DNA of 7,701 nucleotides from Treponema sp. (GTDB lineage: Bacteria; Spirochaetota; Spirochaetia; Treponematales; Breznakiellaceae): contig JAIRZS010000135.1 in the NCBI GenBank assembly GCA_031267115.1, forward strand, positions 1 to 7,701, in the 5' to 3' direction. Both the position numbers and the translations under genes were made by a program. Position 1 is the stretch's first letter, and every line of letters begins with the position of its first letter. The notes beneath the pieces were generated by a model. That model did no database searches. It was given only the letters and a program-made list of their open reading frames with translations, and had not been told where the DNA came from. Below, piece by piece: positions 1-6,061 of this stretch.

Positions 1-942
1 CGGCATACAGGCGCTTATCAGCCACCGCTTTGTTTTCTCGTCAACTTTGGCGTCGCCGGCTATCTTTTCCGCCGAATTGCCGATGTTCACGTATAGGCCC
101 TTGTTTTGTTTCAGCACGTTGGCGCCGATGTCCCGGCTCCGGAGGGCGGATACCTGGTCCATGGATATATCAAGCAGGCGTTTCAGGTTTTTCGCGGAGG
201 AGAATCCGTTCCGGTGCAGGTACCCGCTTGGACATGAGGCGTTGCCCAGAACCAGGAAGTCGATGTCCCGGGTCAGGCCGGTATCGGGTTTGTAAAGGGC
301 CTCCAATCCCAGGTTGTCGTAGACGCCCCCGTCCCAAAGGTAATAGGTGTCTTCCCTGGGGGCGTCGGGCCGGGTTTCCGTCCAGGTGTATTTTTTGGCG
401 TCGAGTTTCAACGGCCCTATGAGTATGGGAAATCCGGCAGAGGCTGCGGCGGCGCTCGCGATGGGCAGGTCCGGGTTTTTCACATATCCCAGGATATAGT
501 CCCCCATTTTTTGCCTGCTTATCCTGAAGTCCTTTCCGGTTTCAAAGGTGGTGCAGTTTATGTCCCACAGCGGCGCTTCGGGCAAATCCCGCATGGTCCC
601 GGCGACCCCCCACTTTTCCTGCATGACTTTGGCGATAAGGGCGGCTCTGTTCCCCCAATAAGCGGGGGAGAAGGGGAGCCGGAGCAGCGCGGCGGTTTGA
701 ATGTTGTTTTTGAGTATGGTCTGCCTGATTGCCGGCAGGACATCCTTCAAAAACCTGGCGTCCGAGGGCCATTTGTTCCCGCTTTTCGCGAATATCAGGG
801 CGCCGCACAGGCTTGCCCCTGAAACCGAGGATATATGGGTAACGCTGCTCAGCAAACCTTTTTCCGCAAGGTACTTGCAGATTCCCAAATGAAAGATGGT
901 GGCCCGGATTCCGCCGCCTGAAAGGGATAGACCGATTTTCAT
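1..942 (-). CDS. Patatin-like phospholipase, C-terminus cut by window edge
   Basis: Predicted cytoplasmic serine lipid acyl hydrolase of the patatin-like phospholipase family, acting through a Ser-Asp dyad on membrane lipids. The reading frame is open from an ATG at 942 to the window edge, so 314 residues are visible and the C-terminus is missing. The N-terminus MKIGLSLSGGGIRA holds the glycine-rich oxyanion loop (G9-G10-G11-I-R13). The nucleophile is probably S41 in HISSVSGAS; this replaces the textbook G-x-S-x-G with S-V-S-G-A, a variant related to the ISSVSGGS form I know from other bacterial patatins. The catalytic Asp is D204 in WDGGVYDNLGLEAL, the conserved DGG motif. There is no signal peptide. 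The start is supported by GGAGG at 953-949, six bases before the ATG. A consensus-like promoter lies just upstream, so the gene appears to be transcribed separately from the exported-protein operon behind it. Family assignment is firm; the substrate is unknown. Confidence 0.9.
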   Translation of the reverse strand, partial: MKIGLSLSGGGIRATIFHLGICKYLAEKGLLSSVTHISSVSGASLCGALIFAKSGNKWPSDARFLKDVLPAIRQTILKNNIQTAALLRLPFSPAYWGNRAALIAKVMQEKWGVAGTMRDLPEAPLWDINCTTFETGKDFRISRQKMGDYILGYVKNPDLPIASAAAASAGFPILIGPLKLDAKKYTWTETRPDAPREDTYYLWDGGVYDNLGLEALYKPDTGLTRDIDFLVLGNASCPSGYLHRNGFSSAKNLKRLLDISMDQVSALRSRDIGANVLKQNKGLYVNIGNSAEKIAGDAKVDEKTKRWLISACMP

Positions 943-976
943 ATTACGCCTCCATGTATTAGAGATAAGATGATTC

Positions 977-1005
977 AGTCTACACCCGAATATACGCGGC
1001 GTCAA
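977..1005 (-). promoter_or_regulatory. Sigma-70 promoter of the patatin-like gene
   Basis: On the minus strand the -35 element TTGACG (1005-1000) is separated by exactly 17 bases from a -10 element TAGACT (982-977). The predicted start of transcription is near 970, giving a leader of about 28 bases that contains the GGAGG ribosome binding site. The whole signal lies in the 109-base gap between the 576-aa gene and the patatin-like gene. It is identified by sequence match and spacing only. Confidence 0.6.
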
Positions 1006-1051
1006 ACCCGGGATTGCTTTTCATGTACCTTCCCGGTCGTGTTTACCGCTT

Positions 1052-2782
1052 TTACAGGCCGGAGCGGGCCACCCGGAAACCAAGGTAGCAGCCCCGCACC
1101 GAGGGGGTAAAGCCGGTCCGGGAGGCGGAACGCAGGTTCTGCGGAAAACCGTACCAGCCCCCGCCCCGGATTACCCGGTACATGCCCGACGCCGCCCCGG
1201 AAGGGTTGTCCCGTGCTTCGGCGTCATAATCCTCATAGCGATCCCAGCACCACTCCCAGACGTTTCCGTGCATGTCGAATAAGCCCCATTTGTTTGCCGC
1301 GAATGTTCCCGCCGGAAGGGTTTTTGCCACATAGGCGGCCGTCGGGTTATCGTCCAGGGCGGGGTTCCCGTTGTAATTGGCCGCTGCCGTGGTGATGGCA
1401 GTCCCGGTGTTAAAGGACGTAGTCGTCCCCGCGCGGCAGGCATACTCCCATTCCGCCTCGGTGGGCAGCCGGTAGCCGTTGGCGTCCCGGTTCCACAACA
1501 CCAGCCACGCCACCGTATCGCCGCTGTTGGTATTGCCGGGATCCGGGCGGGACTTATAGATGGTATACGCGGGAACCAGGCCCTCCAGTCCGCTCCGTTT
1601 GTTGCAGTATTCAACGGCGTCATACCAGCTTACCTGTTCTACCGGCAGCGCGGGGTGTTTAAAAGCGCTTGGATTTATTCCCATTACTTCTTCGTATTCC
1701 CGCTGGGCAACCTCGTTTTTTCCCAGGTAAAAGCCGTTCACCGTTACGCTGTGCCGGGTTTCGTTTGTGTTTCTGCCCGATTCGCCCGGCGGGCTTCCCA
1801 TGTTAAAGGTTCCCCCTTCTATTTTGACAAAACGTTCCTGGAAATTGGCGGTTTCTCCCTGCCGTACCCCGGTAAGCAGGAAAGATAATTCCGCCATTAA
1901 GCGCAGGCCGTCGGTGATGTCTTTGTATTCAATCTGATTCCCCCGCTCCTGGGTGGCCCTTTCTATGTTTAATATGGAAACCATAAACATATTTCTGCTG
2001 CCCAGGCTCCGTACATTGCCGGAAAGAACATACCGCGCGTTGGTCGCGTTTCCTATGGCTTTGATACTGTCGGGGTCGGTCATGCCGCCGCGTTCTATTT
2101 TCTGTACCTCCATAGCGGTCTGAATGGTCTGGGTTCTCGGAAGTACGGCGTATTTGCCGCTGTTCGCAATCTCCGTCGCCAATAGCTGGGCAAGCACCTC
2201 CGCGTCCTGTACGTTTACCTCGCTGGGTATGGCAAAAGGCAGCACCGCGAGACCGGGCAGGTTTACCGTATCAAGCCGTATGGCGCTTACCATTTTCTTT
2301 GCCATATCCGGCAGCAGGTTTTTTATATCTTCAATACTCGCGTATTCCCGGTAGTCGCCGCTTATCTGCTGAAAGGTTTCAACATTGATGATATTTATCA
2401 ATACCAGGTTATGATTGCCGAATTTTTGTATATGCCCGGCTACCACAAAATCCGCGCCAAGCCGTATTCCGAATTCCGAAATAGTATCGGTGTCGGTTAA
2501 GCCTGAACGCTGAAATACCTGTTCCGTCATAATACTGTCGTCAATGGCTTTCGTTCTCGGCACAATCGTAAAGGCGCTTGCTATGTCAGGCTCATAACTC
2601 AGGAGCATTCCGATGGTTTCCCCGTCCCCGCCCGTACCGCCGGTGAAGGGCAGAATCGCGAGGCGGGGCTTCGCCTGTGCCTCAAGCGGCGCTCCGGCCG
2701 GAATGCCGGCCGCCAGAAATACCGCCAGCAAAACTACCGCCAGCGGAAACGTCCGTACCCGTGTTTTTTCCCTGTTTTTCAT
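1052..2782 (-). CDS. Exported protein: two TolB/CsgG-like domains plus FGE/SUMF1-like domain
   Basis: This is a 576-residue exported protein. Residues 1-37 form a signal peptide (basic start, hydrophobic 13-30, then A-x-A near 35-37). Two copies of a TolB-N/CsgG/FlgO-like alpha-beta domain follow, at about 39-168 and 177-304. Each opens with LA[IV]LPF, has a PRT motif about 30 residues later, and has a matching strand (DFVVAGHI; RYVLSGNV). Residues 318-574 are a formylglycine-generating-enzyme-like (C-type-lectin-related) domain, with GGTFNMGS, YRLPTEAEWEYACR, LFDMHGNVWEWCWD and a C-terminal LGFRVA. The paired cysteines needed for FGE catalysis, expected just after the GG[SG] motif, are missing, so a binding or structural role is more likely than enzymatic activity. 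GGAGG at 2793-2789, seven bases from the ATG, supports the start. It lies 41 bases after the 499-aa lipoprotein gene, probably last in the operon. Domain calls are firm; the cellular role is unknown. Confidence 0.88.
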   Translation of the reverse strand: MKNREKTRVRTFPLAVVLLAVFLAAGIPAGAPLEAQAKPRLAILPFTGGTGGDGETIGMLLSYEPDIASAFTIVPRTKAIDDSIMTEQVFQRSGLTDTDTISEFGIRLGADFVVAGHIQKFGNHNLVLINIINVETFQQISGDYREYASIEDIKNLLPDMAKKMVSAIRLDTVNLPGLAVLPFAIPSEVNVQDAEVLAQLLATEIANSGKYAVLPRTQTIQTAMEVQKIERGGMTDPDSIKAIGNATNARYVLSGNVRSLGSRNMFMVSILNIERATQERGNQIEYKDITDGLRLMAELSFLLTGVRQGETANFQERFVKIEGGTFNMGSPPGESGRNTNETRHSVTVNGFYLGKNEVAQREYEEVMGINPSAFKHPALPVEQVSWYDAVEYCNKRSGLEGLVPAYTIYKSRPDPGNTNSGDTVAWLVLWNRDANGYRLPTEAEWEYACRAGTTTSFNTGTAITTAAANYNGNPALDDNPTAAYVAKTLPAGTFAANKWGLFDMHGNVWEWCWDRYEDYDAEARDNPSGAASGMYRVIRGGGWYGFPQNLRSASRTGFTPSVRGCYLGFRVARSGL

Positions 2783-2823
2783 TGTTTACCTCCATAAAAA
2801 AGCGGCCGTCCCCGCCGTTACTG

Positions 2824-4323
2824 TTATTGTGTTACCGCCGCGTTAATGCCCGAAAAAAAGGCGCCGCTGTTCTGAACGTGATCCGCCGCCTGGGGGAATA
2901 CCCTGCTGAAATCCGTTCTTGGCTCGGCGACGCGCTTTCTTTCCGTCTGCTGTACGGTCTTTTCGTTATTCAAAAAGGCAAGGCTTATATCCCAAAAGGC
3001 AAGTTCCTTGTCATTTACCGGCGGAACGGGCGGCAGAATGCCGGTGTTGACCGTAACAAGAATCGCGTACCGGTTCTGCTCGTCCCGGTGTCCGGGAACA
3101 ATCCGCACCGGAAGGGCGTTTGCTTCCAGGGCTTTCCGCAGGCGTTCCGCCAGCACGTCTTTTTCATCGCCCGTCAGGTCCTCGCCGGTAAATACAAGTA
3201 CCGCGTTTACCGGAGTTACCTCGAAAACAAAACCGCCGGTAACGGTATTGGTTATCTGCAGCGCCTGGTTGGAAACTTCTTTTAGCAGCAATTCCGCCTT
3301 GACGCTGTAGCGGCCGGGCGCGAGTTTTTGCGTCGGGATTTGCAGCGAAAAACTATTGCCGGGACCGGCGGGAACCTGAAAGGAATCCAGGGTATTTTTT
3401 TCGTCATAAATGGTGATCGCGGCGTTAATGGAACCGATGTTTTCTATTGTCTTTGAACTAACCCTGAGGGATCTTGTCAGCGCGTCGGTCTTTTGAACGG
3501 CGGCGGCGGGAAGCGGTTCAAAGGCAAGCCCGGTTACCAGACGGTCTATCTCCCCGGACAGGTACCGGTAGAGGCCCGTTTTTCCGCCGCCGGGGTTTTC
3601 GTGATACGCTATGGCCCGGTGCAGGCGGTTTTGCCCCAGGCCGGCAAGAACCGTGTCGTACATCACCAGGGCGTCTGTCAGGGTCTCCTGGGGCTTCAGT
3701 TTGCCGGAGTACAGGCGGGAAATACCCCCGGCAAAACGTTCCGCGTTTTCCCCGGCTTCCCGCGCGGCAACGCTGTACAGAAGGTACACCATGTATTCTT
3801 CCTGCCCTTTTTCGTTGCGGTACACTTCCATGTAGCGGCTGCCGCCGTTGTCCGGTATGTCCGCCTGAACCGCCGCCTGCGCGTAACCCTGTATTTCGGT
3901 TTCCCGGTTCAGCAGTTCCGTGATTCCCGCGATGGGCTTTTCAAAGGCGGCGGCCTGGAGCAGCTCGCCGTAAAACCGCAGAACCCGGGAACGGGCGTCT
4001 TCCCGGGCCGCGCTTTCCGCGTCCCCCTCGGCCGTGTATTTCCGGGGGGATTTCCCCATAAAAAACGTTTCCTCCGCGGTACCCAGGCTGTCCGGGTCCC
4101 CCAGCCAGACCGGCTTAACCGCCGGGACCGTCCTGACGGGCTTGTCAATATCCCGCGCGGGAGGCGCCGGAACCGCCGGCACGCTTACCGGAGCCGGGGG
4201 CTTCGGGGGCGGCGGGGCGGGCGCCGGTTTTACCGGCGGGGGAGACGAACCGCAGGCGCATAACAGCAGGACCGCGGCAAAGGGCGCAAACAGCGGCCCT
4301 TTCATCTTACACAAAACGTTCAT
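2824..4323 (-). CDS. LPP20-module lipoprotein, 499 aa, paralogue of the 483-aa protein
   Basis: Predicted envelope lipoprotein. The signal peptide ends in LLLCACGSS, with C24 the likely lipidated residue, followed by a proline-rich flexible linker (about 28-57). An LPP20-like module spans about 67-200, starting KPVWLGDP and containing Ala-rich helix EGDAESAAREDARSRVL; it ends with the YMVYLLYSV strand. A middle segment (about 215-370) and a C-terminal alpha-beta domain (about 372-485) follow. It is clearly paralogous to the upstream 483-aa protein: compare NRLHRAIAY with NPLHRAVAY, AVQKTDAL with SIQKTRAL, and GRYSVKAELLLKEVS with GRYTVKLELLLTEIS. The ATG at 4323 is preferred because GGAG (4335-4332) lies eight bases upstream; an internal ATG at 4305 has no such site. 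It follows a 276-base repeat-rich gap, so its expression may be controlled separately from the genes before it. No precise function is recognised. Confidence 0.85.
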   Translation of the reverse strand: MNVLCKMKGPLFAPFAAVLLLCACGSSPPPVKPAPAPPPPKPPAPVSVPAVPAPPARDIDKPVRTVPAVKPVWLGDPDSLGTAEETFFMGKSPRKYTAEGDAESAAREDARSRVLRFYGELLQAAAFEKPIAGITELLNRETEIQGYAQAAVQADIPDNGGSRYMEVYRNEKGQEEYMVYLLYSVAAREAGENAERFAGGISRLYSGKLKPQETLTDALVMYDTVLAGLGQNRLHRAIAYHENPGGGKTGLYRYLSGEIDRLVTGLAFEPLPAAAVQKTDALTRSLRVSSKTIENIGSINAAITIYDEKNTLDSFQVPAGPGNSFSLQIPTQKLAPGRYSVKAELLLKEVSNQALQITNTVTGGFVFEVTPVNAVLVFTGEDLTGDEKDVLAERLRKALEANALPVRIVPGHRDEQNRYAILVTVNTGILPPVPPVNDKELAFWDISLAFLNNEKTVQQTERKRVAEPRTDFSRVFPQAADHVQNSGAFFSGINAAVTQ

Positions 4324-4331
4324 AATACGAT

Positions 4332-4338
4332 CTCCTTT
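4332..4338 (-). promoter_or_regulatory. Ribosome binding site of the 499-aa lipoprotein gene
   Basis: The minus strand reads AAAGGAG, eight bases before the ATG at 4323. It decides the start in favour of that codon over the in-frame ATG at 4305, which lacks a purine-rich site. I see no convincing -35/-10 pair between this site and the palindrome array, which suggests the mRNA arrives from upstream. Confidence 0.7.
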
Positions 4339-4360
4339 AACTAACGTGAGTTCGGTGGAA

Positions 4361-4382
4361 TCCCATGCCCCTTTTAATGGGA
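4361..4382. repeat. Inverted repeat in leader of the 499-aa lipoprotein gene
   Basis: TCCCAT (4361-4366) pairs with ATGGGA (4377-4382) around a 10-base loop. It sits in the leader about 40 bases upstream of the lipoprotein start codon. The stem is short, so it may be fortuitous. Confidence 0.4.
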
Positions 4383-4385
4383 GGT

Positions 4386-4408
4386 CCGGAGGGATTGAAT
4401 CCCTCCGG
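4386..4408. repeat. Perfect 11-bp inverted repeat with one-base centre
   Basis: CCGGAGGGATT (4386-4396) is followed by a single G and then its exact complement AATCCCTCCGG (4398-4408). Transcribed in either direction it would give a strong hairpin. No run of T follows in the operon direction (the bases there are ACCTCCCATTAAAA), so it does not look like a standard intrinsic terminator. It could be an mRNA-stabilising structure, a regulatory hairpin, or part of a dispersed intergenic repeat. Confidence 0.7.
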
Positions 4409-4432
4409 CGGGGTGAGGGGCGGAGCCCCCGC
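4408..4432. repeat. GC-rich block with two competing stems
   Basis: GCGGGG (4408-4413) can pair with CCCCGC (4427-4432). Alternatively GGGGC (4417-4421) can pair with GCCCC (4425-4429) across a GGA loop. The two stems use overlapping bases and exclude one another. The block abuts the perfect inverted repeat at 4386-4408, and the whole resembles GC-rich dispersed intergenic elements. That identity needs a genome search. Confidence 0.5.
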
Positions 4433-4446
4433 TAAACAGTAAGCCG

Positions 4447-4593
4447 CTCCCGCATATGCGGGAACATCTCCCGCATACGCGGGAATCTATCCCGCATACG
4501 CGGGAACTTCTCCCGTATACACGGGAATATCTCCCGCATACGCGGGAATCTCTCCCGCATATGCGGGAGCTTCTCCCGTATACGCGGGAATAA
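4447..4593. repeat. Seven tandem 21-bp units, each with a 16-bp palindrome
   Basis: Seven units of exactly 21 bases begin at 4447, 4468, 4489, 4510, 4531, 4552 and 4573. Each core is a 16-base dyad. Units 1 and 6 are the perfect palindrome TCCCGCATATGCGGGA. Units 2, 3 and 5 read TCCCGCATACGCGGGA. Unit 4 is TCCCGTATACACGGGA, with both stem partners changed. Unit 7 is TCCCGTATACGCGGGA. Cores are separated by 5-base linkers (ACATC, ATCTA, ACTTC, ATATC, ATCTC, GCTTC). The array starts 6 bases after the stop codon of the 483-aa gene. A 21-base period equals two DNA helical turns, so all dyads would lie on one face of the DNA. In RNA each unit folds to a six-pair stem with a four-base loop. It could be a protein-binding array, an mRNA-stabilising or attenuating 3' structure, or a genomic repeat family; the sequence alone does not decide. 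Confidence 0.95.
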
Positions 4594-4599
4594 ACGACT

Positions 4600-6051
4600 T
4601 TACCGCGCCAAGTGCTGAATTACCTTTTGATAAAACACCGTGTTTTCCGCGATAAATTTCCGCGCCTCCCGTACCACGCCGGGAATGTCCAGTTCGGTAA
4701 TGCGCTTCGCCGACGATTCCCGGGTTACGCCGTTATGTGTAAAGTCAAGCGCCGCGTCGCAGATAACAAGCGCCCTTTTCAACGGCGGTACGGGTTCCTG
4801 CCGGCGGAGGTCAAGCGTAACGGTAAAAGCGCTGCCGTTTTGTTCAGCCCCGCCGGTTTCGAGGCTCACCGGGACGCCGCAGGCCTGTATACCCTGTTGC
4901 AGGCTCCGGACAAGGGCGTTTTGTTCAGCCCCGCCTATGCCGCCGCCGTCGCCTGAAACAACAACGGCAGCCGGGACGGCCAGGGGCCTGACCTCAAGGC
5001 TAAAAACGGCGGAGGGATTTTTTCGTATAAAAGGACTTATCTCGGTTAACAGCAATTCCAGTTTTACGGTATACCTGCCGGTATCCAGGCGCGAAGACGG
5101 CAGGTTCAGCGGGAAGGCGTCGGCGGCGGCAAGGGTATACGTTTCCAGCGGCGCGGCGGCGCCCGGCCCGTAGATACCCACCGCGCAGTCAATAAGGCCG
5201 GCGCTTTCAAACGGCGAATTAACCGTAACGGTTGCTTCCAGGGCCCTGGTCTTCTGTATGCTAACCGGCGGCAGGCCGCCGAAGGATATGCCGCCCGCCA
5301 GGGTATTCAGGCAGAGGCCGGCATATTCGTAGAGATTTACCCGCCCGCCGGGACCGTCATAATACGCGACGGCTCGGTGCAGGGGGTTCTGTTCCAGGGC
5401 GCCAAGGATGTTTCCGTACATCAGCAGGGCGGAACGGGCGGTATGTTGTTTTACCAGAAGATGTACATAGGGCTCCGAAATGTTTTTCGCAAAATCCGCA
5501 ATGTCCTGTTCCGCCTTCTGCCGGGAAACCCGGCAGAGGACCCACACCTTGAAAAATTCGCGGTTCGCGCGGCTGCGGTAATATTCGGTGTACCAGGAAA
5601 CATCTTTTACCCCGGAAACCACCGTATCAACGTAACTCGACATTTTTTCATCACGAGTAACAAGGTCCGTTACCGTTTCCCCGGAATCCTCGTCTATGAC
5701 TGAAGTCCAAACCGAATATTCCGAAACCTCTTCTTTAACAAGATTTCCATAAAAGGCCGCCGCCCCCCTGACGCCGTTCTTAAGCGCGGCGCTCCGGGTT
5801 TCGGCCTCCGTACCGGCTTCCGCCATGCCGGTAAAATAGATGAACTCCGCGCTTTCCGGCGTTTGAAAAATCCATTGCGGTTTTTCGGGCGGTTCCGCGC
5901 TAACCAGGGCAAGGGCGGGGGGAACATAGCCGCCGGTTTGATCCGTGCCCGCCGTACCGGTTTCCGCCTGGGGTCCCGCAAAGAGCGGGACGGCAGCGGA
6001 CAGGTATACCAAGACCGCCGCGGCAAACAAGAAAAAATATGGTTTCCTCAT
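4600..6051 (-). CDS. Exported LPP20-module protein, 483 aa
   Basis: Predicted exported protein of the periplasm or outer envelope. Residues 1-26 form a signal peptide (MRKPYFFLFAAAVLVYL, then VPLFAG). There is no lipobox cysteine, unlike its paralogue at 4323-2824. An LPP20-like module runs from about 57 to 190: KPQWIFQTPES, the GMAEAGTEAETRSAALKNGV helix, and the closing strand FFKVWVLCRVS. A middle segment of about 205-355 contains QNPLHRAVAYY and GRYTVKLELLLTEIS, shared with the paralogue. A C-terminal alpha-beta domain covers about 360-470. The ATG at 6051 follows the stop of the preceding gene by 10 bases, with a GAGGG-like site overlapping that stop codon, so the two genes are probably translationally coupled. 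The palindrome array begins right after its stop codon. I do not recognise a named family beyond LPP20-like, and no enzymatic motif is visible. Confidence 0.85.
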   Translation of the reverse strand: MRKPYFFLFAAAVLVYLSAAVPLFAGPQAETGTAGTDQTGGYVPPALALVSAEPPEKPQWIFQTPESAEFIYFTGMAEAGTEAETRSAALKNGVRGAAAFYGNLVKEEVSEYSVWTSVIDEDSGETVTDLVTRDEKMSSYVDTVVSGVKDVSWYTEYYRSRANREFFKVWVLCRVSRQKAEQDIADFAKNISEPYVHLLVKQHTARSALLMYGNILGALEQNPLHRAVAYYDGPGGRVNLYEYAGLCLNTLAGGISFGGLPPVSIQKTRALEATVTVNSPFESAGLIDCAVGIYGPGAAAPLETYTLAAADAFPLNLPSSRLDTGRYTVKLELLLTEISPFIRKNPSAVFSLEVRPLAVPAAVVVSGDGGGIGGAEQNALVRSLQQGIQACGVPVSLETGGAEQNGSAFTVTLDLRRQEPVPPLKRALVICDAALDFTHNGVTRESSAKRITELDIPGVVREARKFIAENTVFYQKVIQHLAR

Positions 6052-6061
6052 GTTGTTGCCC

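Noticed and set aside
1007..1040. Possible terminator after the 576-aa gene (CCGGGA pairing with TCCCGG on the minus strand)
   Set aside because: The stem is only six pairs around a 17-base loop and is followed by GTTTGACG rather than a T-run; it also abuts the downstream -35 element.
4360..4400. A promoter for the 499-aa gene (TTCAAT, 17 bases, TAAAAG on the minus strand)
   Set aside because: Both hexamers match the consensus poorly and the spacer lies in a GC-rich inverted repeat; read-through from upstream is the simpler explanation.
2677..4435. Long plus-strand open frames (for example 2677-3285, 3493-4263, 4034-4435)
   Set aside because: They lie opposite well-supported minus-strand genes, are rich in Arg/Pro/Gly as expected of GC-rich shadow frames, and show no recognisable domain.
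4447..4593. The repeat array as a CRISPR locus
   Set aside because: The repeat core is a 16-base palindrome with only 5-base linkers, far too short for CRISPR spacers, and no cas gene is present.
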